This document shows, piece after piece, positions 21,130-32,752 of a DNA stretch of 64,000 nt. The notes below the pieces were generated by a model. That model ran no database searches and was not told where the DNA came from. It saw only the letters and a program-made list of their open reading frames with translations. The stretch lies in the NCBI GenBank assembly GCA_000827205.1, contig KN832556.1:1051198-1115197 (forward strand), read 5' to 3'. Origin of the DNA: Plicaturopsis crispa FD-325 SS-3 (Eukaryota; Basidiomycota; Agaricomycetes; Amylocorticiales; Amylocorticiaceae). The position numbers were made by a program, and so were the translations under genes. Positions within the stretch are counted from its first letter, which is position 1. Every line of letters begins with the position of its first letter.

Positions 21130-22451
21130 CGCACCGTCCATATGGTTCCAGTACGGGATGACCTCGTTACAATTTCGCTACTGGTATGTCAAGTACTCGA
21201 AGCTTCAATATGACATGTGGAGTGGGGACACTTGTGCATCAGTATCCTTGTTCCCCCACATTCCGGGCCCCGTGTGCGACCTGCTAGCAGCTTGCAATTG
21301 TTAAGTTAGTGCACGAGAAACATCCGAGATGTAGATCTACTCCAGGTGAGTGTTTCCCCTTGGGTCGTGTTGTGTCGTGCGAAGGATACTGAACCCGCTG
21401 CTGTCCAGGCACGGGGAAGAACCCTTCTCTGCTCGCTAGAAGTGTGCATTTCATTATGCATCGCCCACCCGTTGGCGGCGCTTGTGATTATACCATCTAT
21501 CGATCAGCGCACTCTTTTAGGTGTGGCATTCTCTGCTCCGTATCCGGAGCCGAGATAGCTCTCTGCGAAGAGGCCCAAGCATATCAACACACAACACACC
21601 TACTTCTGCCAGGCACTGTACCCGGGTGTCAGTGTGCATGCGATGGTACGACGGCGATTATGTTCTCCTCTCTGTAGCATTCGACCAGTCACAATCTCTT
21701 ATTACAGTATCTGGCCTTCCAGTTTATGCGTTTCTCGGAAAAACAGCAGCACCCTCCTCTCCCCAGTGCCTGGCCGTACTTCGTCAACATGCCATCGGGC
21801 ATGTCATGAGCACTTCCGTGAGACGAGTGCATGTGTGCGCTCGAGCAATTTTGGCATGGGGACGACATCAGGCTTTCCATCTGGCCTTGTCGTAACCAGG
21901 AATGTTCCCAAAGTACAGCAGGGTGCGTACATAGTCTCCAAAGCGGGTAACGGATGCTGGCCATATAGGCCCACTGCGCAAGTGTCTTCCTTCTCGCCGT
22001 CGGGACCCTCAAGTACTTGAATGCGGTATCGACTTTCTGATTTGCTCTTGCTCCACCCTACGTATACTCAGTTGTCACACGACCTTGCTCATTTGGACGT
22101 GTACATAGCTAGCGCAGGTATGATCTTCAAAACACGATACGGCGGTTGCTGTGAAGCTGTAGGGCTCGATTTTTCTCAGCAAGTCAGATCGTTGCATGCA
22201 AATGTGAGATCCAATTCTGCGCATGCTCTGACAAGGTCTACGGAATATTATGACGGCTCTAATTCGAGGGGGGAGGAGGAGAACATGGGCCAACGAATTT
22301 ACCCCAGACAATTCATTATGTACGATATTTACCCCGGATTCGCACGGTCGGACGGGAACCAATTCTGAGCGCCGGCTCCTCACTTCAGACCCAAAACATA
22401 TCGCTGGGAACGACTCTACCAGCGCGGTACTCTTAAGTGGTCTTGACAGCC
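21130..22451. other. 1.3-kb intergenic region, no gene seen
   Basis: Short frames here (up to 128 codons) have irregular composition and no plausible splice partners. It should include the promoter of the Zn2Cys6 regulator. I see no repeats or RNA genes. Confidence 0.45.
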
Positions 22452-25400
22452 ATGTCTGCCTCCCCCGACGCTTCCCTTAACGGTTCAGACGGACCCTCGA
22501 AACGCCGAAGGATGAGCTACAACGGCGGAGGAAATATGCACTCGCCCACAGAGGGGCCATCCTCGTCCCAGCAGGCTCACATACCAAAGCGGGGTGCGCG
22601 CGCTTGCACTGCCTGCAGGAAGGGGAAAAACAGATGTGAAGGAGAGGTGCGTACCGCGTCCTTTTCATACCCGTCGCATACAGGAGCTCACTGGGCCGCA
22701 CACCCGTCCCGGCCCGTCTGACCGCCAGGCTCCTTGTCGACGCTGTCAACTCAGTGGGACACAGTGTGTGTTCGAGAAACCGGAAAAGAAAAATATGCAG
22801 GCTTCCGCTGGCCCTAGTGTAGAGTGAGTTCCATTGGCGCTGCCTCGTACTCTCTCGCTGAGACCGCTATTTGAACAGGCGACTTTCGCGACTTGAGGGC
22901 CAATATCTGGTATGTGGTATCCGGGACTTCCAGATCCTTCTCATTTACGTTTTCCATAGGTTATGCAGAGCCAGATGATTGGCATGCAGTCCAGCTTAGA
23001 TCGGATTTTAAACGCGGTTCAATCACAAGGGCAAAACAACCACGGTATGGGACAACAGCCGCAGCAAGGGTATCCCATGAGCATGAGTTCCTCTCGTGAT
23101 GCTGGAAACTACCCGCAGCCGGCCCCCTCTCAGCGGAATGGCTACGACCCTGGTCAGAACGAAGTTCATCACCGATCGTCCCGGTTCCCCCCACTGCCAG
23201 GATTTGCACCTCCAGTGAATTTATCTCGCCTCCGTTACTGAGAGAACCTTTTTTGATTGATGAGATCTATCTGTTAGCCGCACAAGTATGCCACCTACGG
23301 TATTGTGCCAAGCACGGCCCCCTCTTCAGATGACGAATCCGAGGAGACACTACCCCGAGCCACGTTGAATGCTCCCATTGAAGCACTTCAGGGTCTTGCG
23401 AACGCTGCAGCCGAAGCAGCCGCAGTCCCTTCTTCATCCGCCCCTCGGTGAGCAAGCAGAACTGTAGCTACGTCACCTTAAACTTATAGATCTTCATGAC
23501 ATGTAGCGTAAAGAAACGCAAGAGAGCTGAGCCGATCCCTCGCAATGCCTTCCCGCATGTAGTTGAAAAGGTATGTTGTATTTGCGACGCTGACTCTCCG
23601 GAGTACTAACGCCGGACGCAGGGTCTTGTTTCTGATGTTGAAGCCAGAGAACTCTACCACATGTCAGCTTTTATTCGATGAGTTCCGTGCACTCGTTGTA
23701 CTAACACAGCATTGTACACCAAGTTTTTTCGCAGGATGTCACCTCTTCATACCGCTTTTTGACCCGGCTTACGACACATATGAGAGTCTCATGGAACGTA
23801 CCCCTTGGACTTTCGACGCCATACTAGCTGTAGCTGGTAAGATCAGGAGTGGGAACGGCCCCTTGAGTCCGGCATTTTACAAATGCTTGGAAGAAGCTCA
23901 AGGTATCGCCCGCTCTTCGCTCTTCGGGCCTGTCGTGAGGAAGGAGGCCGTTCAAGGTCCGTCACCGCTGTTCCAGAATCCTTGTCATCTCGCTGATCTA
24001 GTTCCACATCTAGGCATGTTACTACTGGCTGCTTGGAGCACGAACGGTTGGCTTCCGAGCGGTCATGCAATGCGCATGGCACTTGACCTTGGCTTACACC
24101 GTGCTCTTGAGAAGCTGGCCGATGATGGAGGCAAACAGCGCACTGAGGAGGAGGAAAGAGATTTGGGTAGAATATGTCTTTATCGAGCAGCGAATCTCCA
24201 CTGACCTCGTCTGTTTAGTCGTATCTTCCCGTATCTGGTTATGCCTTTACTGGTTCGATCACCAGTGAGTTTTCCCCGTCACTCCAATCTTGCTGACGAA
24301 CGCTAACCGCCGTTATACAGGATGAGCCTTGGCACTGGCAGACCTATCGTCCTGCGCGACGAGAATTCCATCAGGCATTGCCGTGTTCTTTTGAACCATC
24401 CTATGGCATCCCCTACAGATGTTCGACTCATCTCCCAGGTTGAGCTCATTGCTCAGAAAAGTATGATCTACCGTTCATGGCGGTGACCCATATTGATTTT
24501 CTTCTTCAAAGCTCAAATATATGAGACACTGGCTCCTTTGAACGGTCAAGTCAACCACAATACTTTGGCGTTCATCCGGCGCGCCAATCTCGCACTGGAC
24601 AAATGGTGGGCCGATTGCGACGACTTGCACAGTGAGTACCCTACCTGCGCGTCACCCTTCTACTAATCACAATCCACTCGCAGAACAAGCTATGGATGAG
24701 GACTCCTTGATGCGCAAAATTCTTGCGGGGGAATTACATTATGCCAAGCTCTGGCTCGTCTGTGTCGCTTTGCGCGGTGTGTCTTGGGACAAAATGCCCT
24801 TCGAGCAGCGCGAATTGGCTTTCCAAGCTAAAGACGCTGCATTCAACGTCCTCTCTATTTTCCTCAATTCGGCTGCGTATAGGTTGGTCGATATTATCTT
24901 GTGTCGACGCGCATCTAACACATCTTCCACTAGGGCAGCCCTGCGCTATGCTGTTCATGACAGCCTCGTGACGGCTGCATTTTCCGGTCTCTTCCTCCTC
25001 AAAATGGCGAACCTTTTCCCGGCGGAATTGGACCTGGGTGCCATCACCGCACAGGTCGAGCAGCTTGCGCAACTCCTCTCTGAAGTAGCAGCCGAACGGT
25101 ATGTATTTTGCACTCATTTTCACCGCCATATTTTTAATGCACGCCCGCGTCACAGATATGCGCTCGCTCTACGCATCATGCTCGCCAATCTCAGGCGCAA
25201 GGTCGGTATGTTCAGTGGGTCGAGTACGCCGGTGCCCATCATGCCGAGCCACAACATGGACGGCATGATCGTGTCGCCAACATATGAGCAGGGCACGGCG
25301 CCTCCGCCCTTCACCATGGAGGAGCTCGGGCTCGCCTGGCCCAGCGACCGCGGGATCTTCAGCCCGTCCGCCATCCCCTTGTGGCTGCAAGAGCAGGTTC

Positions 25401-25569
25401 GCCAGATTTACTCTGAGCATGATGACTCCTACCTCGTTGCTCAATAAAATTTTATCAGAGCTTGACTGACCTGGGGCTGCCCGTGAATGGATCTGACGGT
25501 ATATTCCTTCAAATGAACGGGTCGAATGGCTGGACGGGGGATTTCCCGCCTATGCCCGAGGCCTGGTGA
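22452..25569 (+). CDS. Zn2Cys6 transcription factor (Leu3/PrtT-like)
   Basis: Fungal binuclear-cluster transcription factor. Sixteen exons: 22452-22646, 22729-22823, 22879-22909, 22960-23214, 23278-23447, 23507-23570, 23622-23662, 23724-23956, 24014-24166, 24219-24264, 24321-24460, 24512-24631, 24684-24882, 24934-25098, 25156-25396, 25459-25569; 752 residues. The DNA-binding cluster reads ACTACRKGKNRCEGE, then APCRRCQLSGTQC, interrupted by an intron between Cys 4 and Cys 5. A linker and dimerisation segment follow (RLSRLEGQYLVMQSQM). The fungal-specific regulatory domain begins LYHIFFAGCHLFIPLFDP and includes WLPSGHAMRMALDLGLHRAL. This pattern recalls Leu3/PrtT-type regulators; the targets are unknown. 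The C-terminus is Gly/Pro-rich. Confidence 0.88.
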
Positions 25570-25959
25570 AGAAAAGCCAGAGGCCCGGTGAAGACAAAAA
25601 AACACCTGGTGTGTTACGTTTAAGTATATCCTCCTGCCTTCTGTCTCGTATTGTATGTTCATCGTCTCGGTACATGTGTCTTACCAGTCGCAGTGTTGTC
25701 CGCGCCATCGTTTATGTACCACTTAGTTTATCGATTATCCTTTGTACATGCTGTCTGCAATCTACGCTTGATTATTATTTATTTCGGTGGTTGGCGCAAA
25801 GCTGCAGAATCGAAGGCTGGAAGCCGCTAAACATCCTTCCTGGAACCACGTAAGGATACACTACACACACAGGGCCATAGGCAGCACACACACAAACGCC
25901 GGATCCGAAAGAGTTCATGAGCAGCACATATACAACGAGCAGGTGCGCGTGTAGTACAA
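25570..25959. other. Convergent intergenic region, no gene seen
   Basis: 390 bp lie between the 3' ends of the Zn2Cys6 gene (+) and the BZW/5MP gene (-). No feature is recognised. Confidence 0.5.
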
Positions 25960-27657
25960 TTACTCTTCATCCTCGTCGCTGTCCTCCTGCTCCTGCAAGA
26001 ACTGCACGAAAACAGACCAAATCAGCTCATCGTTCCCCGTGGCGTTCTGGAAAAAGGGGATACACACCTTGACGAGCGGCTCGGTGGCCTTCAGGAAGTG
26101 CTGCCGCCCCTGCGGTTTCGAGCCCTTCTGGTGCCAATATATTATAGCCTGATCGGAAATACAATCCTTGTTATACAACACCTGGCCAAGGAGCATCAAC
26201 ATCAGTACATAACGGACAACGTGATGTAACGTACTTTCAGGATCTGGGGGAACGCCTTAATGATGCGTGTGTCCTCGTAGCAATACACCTGCACGACGTT
26301 GATGAGCGCAACCTCGGTCTTCGCGCCATTGCAGAACGGCTCGAGGATTGGGGCGTATTGCTGTCGTGTTTGCGAATGCGGTTAGCAAAATGAACGGACT
26401 GACGGATGAGTTTAGAAAGACGGTGAGACGAACGCACCCCGACTTCCCGAAGGGCTAGCGCCTCAATCTGATCCGGCCGCGAGCTCCAGTCAACAGACGC
26501 CATAAGCCCCGCCCAGATGCACTGCACGAGCTCGTTCTCCGGCAGCGGCTGCTCCTCCTGCCGACTCTTGATCGCCGCGATAATCTGCACAGATTCTCAG
26601 TAGGACGCCCCACCAGGGGTGTTTCGTGGCTCACCTGCTCGGGGGACTCTCCGCGCTCACAGAGCTCAGTGAGGTCTCGCACAATGCCTTCCTTGACCAC
26701 AGCATACTGCTTCTTCGCCCACCAGTCCGCAACCTGGGGAAGGCCCTCCTTCCGGAAATGCTCCTCGAGCGATTTGCCCTCGCGCTTCCCGGGCGGAAAG
26801 AACGCGAGGAGGTCTTTGATGCCGCCCTTTTTCAGGGTGCTCGAGAGGTGGTCCATCGTCTGGTCGACGAGGTACGAGCGGAAGATGATAGTGATGACGC
26901 TGACCGAGACATCTAGTACCGCGGCCGCATCAGCTCGCGTCGGCTTGCACCCCGAGGCACGCACCGTTCTTAACGAGATGGTCTTTCGTGAGTGCGGAGA
27001 GACACGATGCGTTCGCAAGGCCCTGCGATATGAGAAGGCCCGTGGCAATTGCTAGCTTATCCTTCTGCGCAGACGACCAGCGATGGATATACTGCAAGAG
27101 TCCCGGAAGCGCGGACTCCTCTAGTGGTTTCTGGAGATATTTATACCTGAAGCGCACACTGAGTCTTGATATCAAGGATCACGGCAGTGAGAGCGACATA
27201 CCTCCGGATGAGTTTATTGAGCACCTCGATGTATTTCTTTATGTCGTCCACATCGGCCGGCTCCTTCGAGTTGAAGATCGTGAACGGGGAGACGGGCGCG
27301 CCGTCATCAATGTAGCTCCCTCCGGGCTGGATAAGTCCGCCGACGAGTATGATCTCGAACAGCGCATCGGCATATTTGAGAAATTCGAGTGTTCCGCCAG
27401 CCTGTACTAGTTTCGTCGCGAACGAATCAAAGTCGCCTTCGGGTACGGTTTCGAGGTGTTTGTATAGCTGGTCTCTAAAGACTATGCACAAACGCGTTGG
27501 TAACAGGTATACACTGGCATCGAATGCGCCAAGATGTATGGAGGAAAACGCATTTACCGGTGGGCTCGTGCTTTGCGTGCGCCTTGACGGCACCTTTCCT
27601 GGCTTTGATTCGGACCCCCTGCAGCGAAGGCTTTGAAGCAGCTGATTGCTGAGACAT
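25960..27657 (-). CDS. BZW1: eIF5-mimic protein (BZW/5MP), W2 domain
   Basis: Cytosolic translation regulator that copies the eIF5 C-terminal W2 (HEAT) domain and competes for eIF2, lowering initiation at poor start sites. Eight exons: 27657-27558, 27481-27202, 27146-26965, 26912-26635, 26584-26438, 26360-26235, 26181-26068, 26001-25960; 422 residues, matching the metazoan length (about 419). The order matches BZW1/2: KPSLQGVRIKARKG at the N-terminus, LEFLKYADALFEIILVGGLI, KLIRRYKYLQKPLEE, DKLAIATGLLISQGLANAS, YLVDQTMDHLSSTLKKGGI, then the W2 domain with NELVQCIWAGLMASVDWSSR, and an acidic end (EQEDSDEDEE). No leucine zipper is evident. Confidence 0.92.
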
Positions 27658-28598
27658 CCACAGGTTTCCAGACAATCGAAAAGAGCGGATACGAAAGAGA
27701 AAAGGAAAGAGGCCGGCTTTCGTGCGTTGCGTCGTCGTCGAGATCAGGTTTCGTTTTATCGTAAATCCGTGAATGGACTGCACCGGCACATTCCGGTGGC
27801 GCACTACATAACTACTTACTCGTTCTTACTAGATCAAGTTTGCACTTTCTAAAGAGTCAGACGTGAGTTCCACATCGTCTTCAAGTACAAAGAAAACATC
27901 TTCAGGACAGCAACTGTGCCACAAGCCATTTTAATCCATTCGTTCTGTAAGTTTTTAGGGGATCTGCTCCGAAATCCAGAACGTGACTTCTCCATGGGCC
28001 ATGGCGCTCGCGCACTGCCCAGCGTCCAAACGCTCGCCCGACTACCCTCATATTCTCGGACACCTCGGAAAAGACGCAGCGGGATGATACCTAGGGAGAC
28101 CTAGGGAAGCGAGAAATGTCTCGAGAGTATGTGAAAATGTGAGCCTGCCAACGCGACACATCCATAATATTGCTAAGGAAAGAATATCAGCATCTTTCAC
28201 CAGCTCAGGCCGCGCTGAGCGCCGAGGCTTCTGGCGTTTGAATATGCCCACTTGTCTCATGAAACGCTTCAAATGCCTTCCATCGCGAATTGTCGTCGCA
28301 ATATGCAGTGCTTTTGCTAATGGGGCGGGTTCTGTGTGCATCCGGGACTAGAACACCTGTCTACACGTCCGTGCAGCCCGAACGCGCCGCCCACGCCCAA
28401 CATAGGACGCCTGCGAGACGTTTAAAAGCGGGTCCATCTCATACTATTCTGCAGCTGCGCTCACCACATCCTCCTACACCATCTCCCAATTAATCCAGGT
28501 ACCGGTTACCAGTGAGTTACATGTAACCTCTTTCCCGGCGTTGGCTAATGCATGCCATAGATTTTATCTATAGTAACGAATCCATCACCCTCATCACG
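27658..28598. other. Divergent promoter region with probable leader intron
   Basis: About 0.94 kb lies between BZW1 (-) and the second Kex2 precursor gene (+). A probable leader intron (GTGAGT at 28512 to AG at 28560) and an AT-rich TTTAAAA near 28419 lie upstream of the latter. Other frames here look like shadows. Confidence 0.45.
28512..28560 (+). other. Probable leader intron of second Kex2 precursor gene
   Basis: GTGAGT at 28512 and AG at 28560 bracket 49 bp just upstream of the ATG at 28599. It parallels the leader intron of the related gene at 15-16.4 kb. Inferred from splice-site shape. Confidence 0.4.
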
Positions 28599-29262
28599 AT
28601 GCACTTTACCTCCCCACTGTCCTTCGTTACCCTCGCCCTCTCCCTCTCCGGGACCCTCGCCGCACCATTGTCCGTCGCCCCAGGCTCCGAGATGTACGCC
28701 GGGGTGGCTCGCACACCCTTGGAGGCGGGACCAGACTTTCAACTCCCGAATTCCGTCTTCATGCCGCGGCCCCCTGGTTGTGACAATGGCACAGTCACTG
28801 GCATAGAGTGTGCCCTCGAGCTCAAACGCGAGCCAATAGAAGCTGCGCCGGGCTCCGTGTACTCCCCCATTGACTGCGGCGACGGAATCCCTGGCGCAAT
28901 GTGTTCAAAAAAACGCGAGCCAATAGAAGCTGAGCCGCGCTCCGTGCCCTCGATTCCGGGCGTCATCACCCTCCAACCCACCTCCTGCACTGGCGGATTC
29001 GGCAACGGCACAGTGTTCACAGTTCCGTGCGGTGATCTCGGCTTCCAGGAGGTAAAGCGCTCGTTAATCGAGAACTTGTCTCCCTCCGACATCCAGACGA
29101 TCCTCGATAAGCTCCAGAACCACAAGTGAGTTCGATTAAGGCTGCCTGCCTGTGGTCGTGTTTCTGACTGGCCTTGCTTCCACCAGGCGCCGCGGGTTCT
29201 TCCACAGCAAATTCCCGGTCTACCCCGAAGGAACCCTTCTTCCCCAGGGAGGAGCTGACTGA
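28599..29262 (+). CDS. Second secreted Kex2-processed precursor
   Basis: Two exons: 28599-29125 and 29187-29262; 200 residues. The signal peptide (MHFTSPLSFVTLALSLSG, cleaving near Leu-Ala-Ala) closely resembles that of the precursor at 15-16.4 kb. Four Lys-Arg sites cut the mature part; the string Lys-Arg-Glu-Pro-Ile-Glu-Ala occurs twice, each followed by a peptide of about 20-50 residues containing two cysteines and Gly-Asp or Gly-Asn. The last site (Lys-Arg-Arg) leaves a C-terminal peptide RGFFHSKFPVYPEGTLLPQG. Glu-Pro/Glu-Ala after Kex2 sites recalls the dipeptidyl-peptidase spacers of yeast alpha-factor. The start at 28599 is preferred over the upstream ATG at 28548, which would spoil the signal peptide. 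Function unknown. Confidence 0.8.
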
Positions 29263-29630
29263 TTGGCATACCCTCAGGCCGGAAAAATGAAACATTCCGA
29301 CCATTTCATCGGCTAGGGATGGGTGTAGTGCTTGGGGACCGTTGTGAAGTAGTGTCATCAGGATGTTTTTACGATTTGTTGCATGTAGCGAGCGGGTATT
29401 CGGGATATATTTATATTGGTTGGAGGAGATTAACATTAACAGGTCAGACATGAGATATTAGCACCCAAGTGTCCCCATTATCCACGCAGGTGATACGATC
29501 TAAGTATCACTGATTTGCCCTCATTGAAGGTTAACAACTTCACGACCAAAGAGCGAATTGATATTAGGTGACCTGTGCAATATACAAAGCTATGATACCA
29601 AGTCCAAAAAATGCTGTTGCGATTCTGTAA
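29263..29630. other. Convergent intergenic region, no gene seen
   Basis: 368 bp lie between the Kex2 precursor stop (+) and the PNS1 stop (-). No gene, RNA or repeat is recognised. Confidence 0.5.
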
Positions 29631-32142
29631 TCAAACTTGCGAGACGCCCTGCGTGACATGGGGGTATGTCGCAGCAATCATCTAAAGCAATGATGCACAA
29701 TGAGCCTCAGTCTGGACCAGAACCAAAAACAGGACCGTACGTTGAACAATTCCGGTGCACGAACAGCCAGCACCTGCGGGTCTTCCCCCAGTCCGACGAA
29801 TCTGCGCATCATCTTCAGTACACGGGGAGGTCAAGGAAATTACGCCGGGCGCAACGTACATGGTGGATACGCCAGCCTCTATCGCAGAGGAGAGCGTCAA
29901 CGCTGTATATTTGACACGTTAGCGCCGCTATTTCCTGTGTTTTCATATACACAGCACTCACAGCATTGCAGGCCGATGAGGAACGCGAACAGTATCACAG
30001 GTGCAGTGTACTGGCCATCCGCATTGTACGACGGGGAAGTGACTAGTCATGCCATTAGCAATTTATACACAAGCTGGCGGGGAGGAGTAGCCACTCACAG
30101 CGAAGATAGAGGTACGCGAAGAGTGAGGACAGCATGCCGACCGCATACGCGCCCCAGGTGAGCGCTAGCGTCTATGAGTTTTATGCAACGGAAGACGCAG
30201 ACACGGAAACTCACTCATTCCCACCAGCGAATCGTTGACGATCGTGTCAATGCCTGATTTCGATGCAGCATAAGCAGACTTGAACGTCATACAGGAAGGA
30301 AGGTTGGTGGCTTACCGCGATCTTTGAACATCCTCCATGTGTCCTTTGCGGCCTGTATATACGGTTTTCCGTACAATGCTGGCACGTCATGCACTTAGCA
30401 CGCCACATAGTTCCAGAAAAAAGGAGATTGATATTACCTATCTCGATTTATGCATATCTTCAGGACAATGGGAGGTTAGCACTCAAACCCAGCAAATCGC
30501 GAGACGCTAGCGTACCTATTAAAGTACTCGACCATCCCTTGGATGCAGCCCACAAAGCACTCCGCGCAACATGCCAAACACGCCTCCACAGCTGCAACAT
30601 GTGTTGTCAGAACAAGCCAACAACCCGCATAACGCGATACCGAATACTCACGGTGACCGTCGGCGTTCGCGTTCTGCCTCACGGCGTTGAGCACCATCTT
30701 GAGAATTTCGAGGAGCGTGACGATTAGCGACCCAAACGCAATGGATCCGAGGGAGAGCGTTGAGGCGCGGCTGAATGCCGACAGAGTAGGGTGTTTCGGC
30801 TATTGACGCAGAAATCAGGGCGTCAGCGTCTTCGACATGTAGCTTCGATTGTGAGTACGTACCATCTCGCCCTGCTCTCTAGGACCAAAGTAGTACCAAC
30901 CTATTCGCCATTATCAGCATACCTGCCCTAGCTATCACGATGAAGGGGAAAAAGACAGACTTCCGTACGGGCCGCCAGCAAGCGTAGCGAGAGCGACATT
31001 GCCGATCACCTGGGACGTCCATAGGTAGGAAAACGTCTCGAAGAATATAAGTCCCGCGACCTTCCCGGATGAGCAGGAGCTGCCTTGGCCGCAAGCTACG
31101 ACGCGCGATTAGAAACACTTATACAACGAACATTGGTTTTCTTGACTAACAGGGGTTGTTAGGCGTCCATTTCGAGTACGTCGCAATGGCGGTGAAAGTG
31201 AACCAGCTGTCCGAGCAATTTCAGGTCAGTGTATTTTGGAATGCTGGGCGTATGCGGGAAAGAGGCTTACACGCTCAACGCGGCCTGCAAGAAAAGCGCA
31301 ATAAACGCGACAACGTAGACGCTCTTGTGGTGGTTCGACACATCTATGACGACTTGCAGGAGGAGCGATGCTAGAGGGATGCGTGATCTCATCCCCCAGT
31401 ATGACAGGACGGAGAACAAGGCGATGATGGTAAATATTATGGCTCCAGCTGTCGTCCCTCAGGTCAGTGGAGAGATCTTTGCGCTAGGCCATGGACACGA
31501 ACTCACAGTAGTATTTTGTGATCCAGTAATAGACGCAAATGCCGCTGATATTAATACCAAATTAGCAGTTTCCAGAGGCCACACCAGCAACAAATAACCT
31601 ACATATTCAACGCAATAGATAAAATGAGCGTAGCGTGCATAATAAGGCGCGTAAACGTGCGCGTCAGCATAATATACGCGGTGGACAGGAGCAGCGCCGC
31701 AGCGGTGACCAGCAACAGCAGGTACACCGTCGACTTATTCAAAGTCACCGCCGTCCCCGTACTGCCTTTCCCCAGCCCGCCACCGAGTCCACCGCTAGAT
31801 ATCCACGTGTTTATGGCTATCCCAGAGAGAGCCGCAAAGCCCAGAAACTGAGACGACGCGTTAGCACCAAGTGACAAGTCGCGGAGGCAGGCTTGGGACA
31901 AGGCGCACCTGCAGGATGAAGAGGACGAGGAACGCTACATCGTTGACGCGTTTTTTGGGCTTGAAGCGGTCCCCCTCGTAGGGCGATTTGGCCTCGTACT
32001 CTCCTGCTCCCGTCTGATCGCCGTATGGCGCTGGCTGGGCGTATGCGGGCGCGTACCCGGGAGAGGGGCCGCCGTTGTTCTGTGCATATTGCGCTTGAGG
32101 CTGGGGCTGAGCGCCCCACTGGTCCTTGTTCCACTGTGACAT
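29631..32142 (-). pseudogene. PNS1: PNS1/choline-transporter-like protein with in-frame stop
   Basis: Multi-pass membrane protein of the CTL/Pns1 family. Seventeen exons: 32142-31909, 31847-31603, 31544-31507, 31457-31271, 31206-31151, 31095-30961, 30900-30863, 30799-30652, 30591-30516, 30457-30438, 30378-30316, 30253-30215, 30164-30099, 30042-29962, 29902-29871, 29812-29741, 29681-29631; 526 codons. It has the Gln/Pro/Tyr-rich N-terminal tail of Pns1, about ten membrane segments, and family blocks WFTFTAIATYSKWTPNNP, SLGSIAFGSLIVTLLEI, GKPYIQAAKDTW and DTIVNDSLVGM. In the 20-nt exon 10 the expected Tyr-Ala-Tyr-Ile-Glu-Ile reads Tyr-Ala-stop (TAA at 30450-30448, codon 389). Everything downstream is intact, so this is a recent null allele, a base-call error or a mis-modelled exon. 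I call it a pseudogene with reserve. Confidence 0.7.
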
Positions 32143-32752
32143 TCAAGTTGCGGCCTTGCCAACGTCAAAGAAGAGATCGTAAGTGCTTTCCGGTCAATAG
32201 TTATGGCGTTGGCGTTGATGGTTGTGGTCAGTGAAATCGTGGCGAACACGAGTGTGCGAGAGGGAGTCTCGAACTTTTGAATACGAAATGCTGTAGTACA
32301 TAAAGCGAAATACCTCCGGGCCAATGACGACTCGGAAATGATCGAGGACCGTCGCGGACTGGCAACCTTGATTTTGGCTGCTGCCAGCCTGCAGTGAACA
32401 CTGAACAGTGGATTTAAGATTGTGATCTGTTATATTGTGATGCGCAATGCAGTGCTTTATAGTGTTCATCGACCGTGAGGACCTGCTACAGTTCAGTATA
32501 CGAAGAATACACAACGCTCTCACAAAACAAAAGAGTGGCGAGATCGGGAAATGGAAAAACTGTTCGTGTTTAATGTGGCCCTACAACACAACCGGATGAT
32601 TCAGTATCACAGCAAAAGTCACACCAAGCCCATCGACCAGTCAAGCTAGTCAACTCTACTCGCCTCAAGGTAGTCAAAAATCGATGGATTAGCGCGCTGA
32701 AATGCCGCGGACAGAGTATCATTGCGTGTACAATTTGTTGAAAATGAGGGTG
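32143..32752. other. Intergenic region upstream of PNS1, no gene seen
   Basis: 610 bp lie between the PNS1 start and the stop of the phosphatase, both on the minus strand. It should hold the PNS1 promoter and phosphatase 3' end. No other feature is recognised. Confidence 0.5.

Noticed and set aside
21634-22020. 128-codon plus-strand open frame
   Set aside because: Irregular amino-acid make-up, overlaps other frames of equal length, no family resemblance and no splice continuity.
28048-28341. 97-codon minus-strand frame upstream of the second Kex2 precursor
   Set aside because: Falls in a promoter region, has no motif, and an equally long frame lies opposite.
29813-29870. 31-bp intron inside PNS1 between Pro-Gly and Met-Met-Arg-Arg
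   Set aside because: Too short for these genes; an earlier GT donor gives a 58-bp intron and fits the family better.
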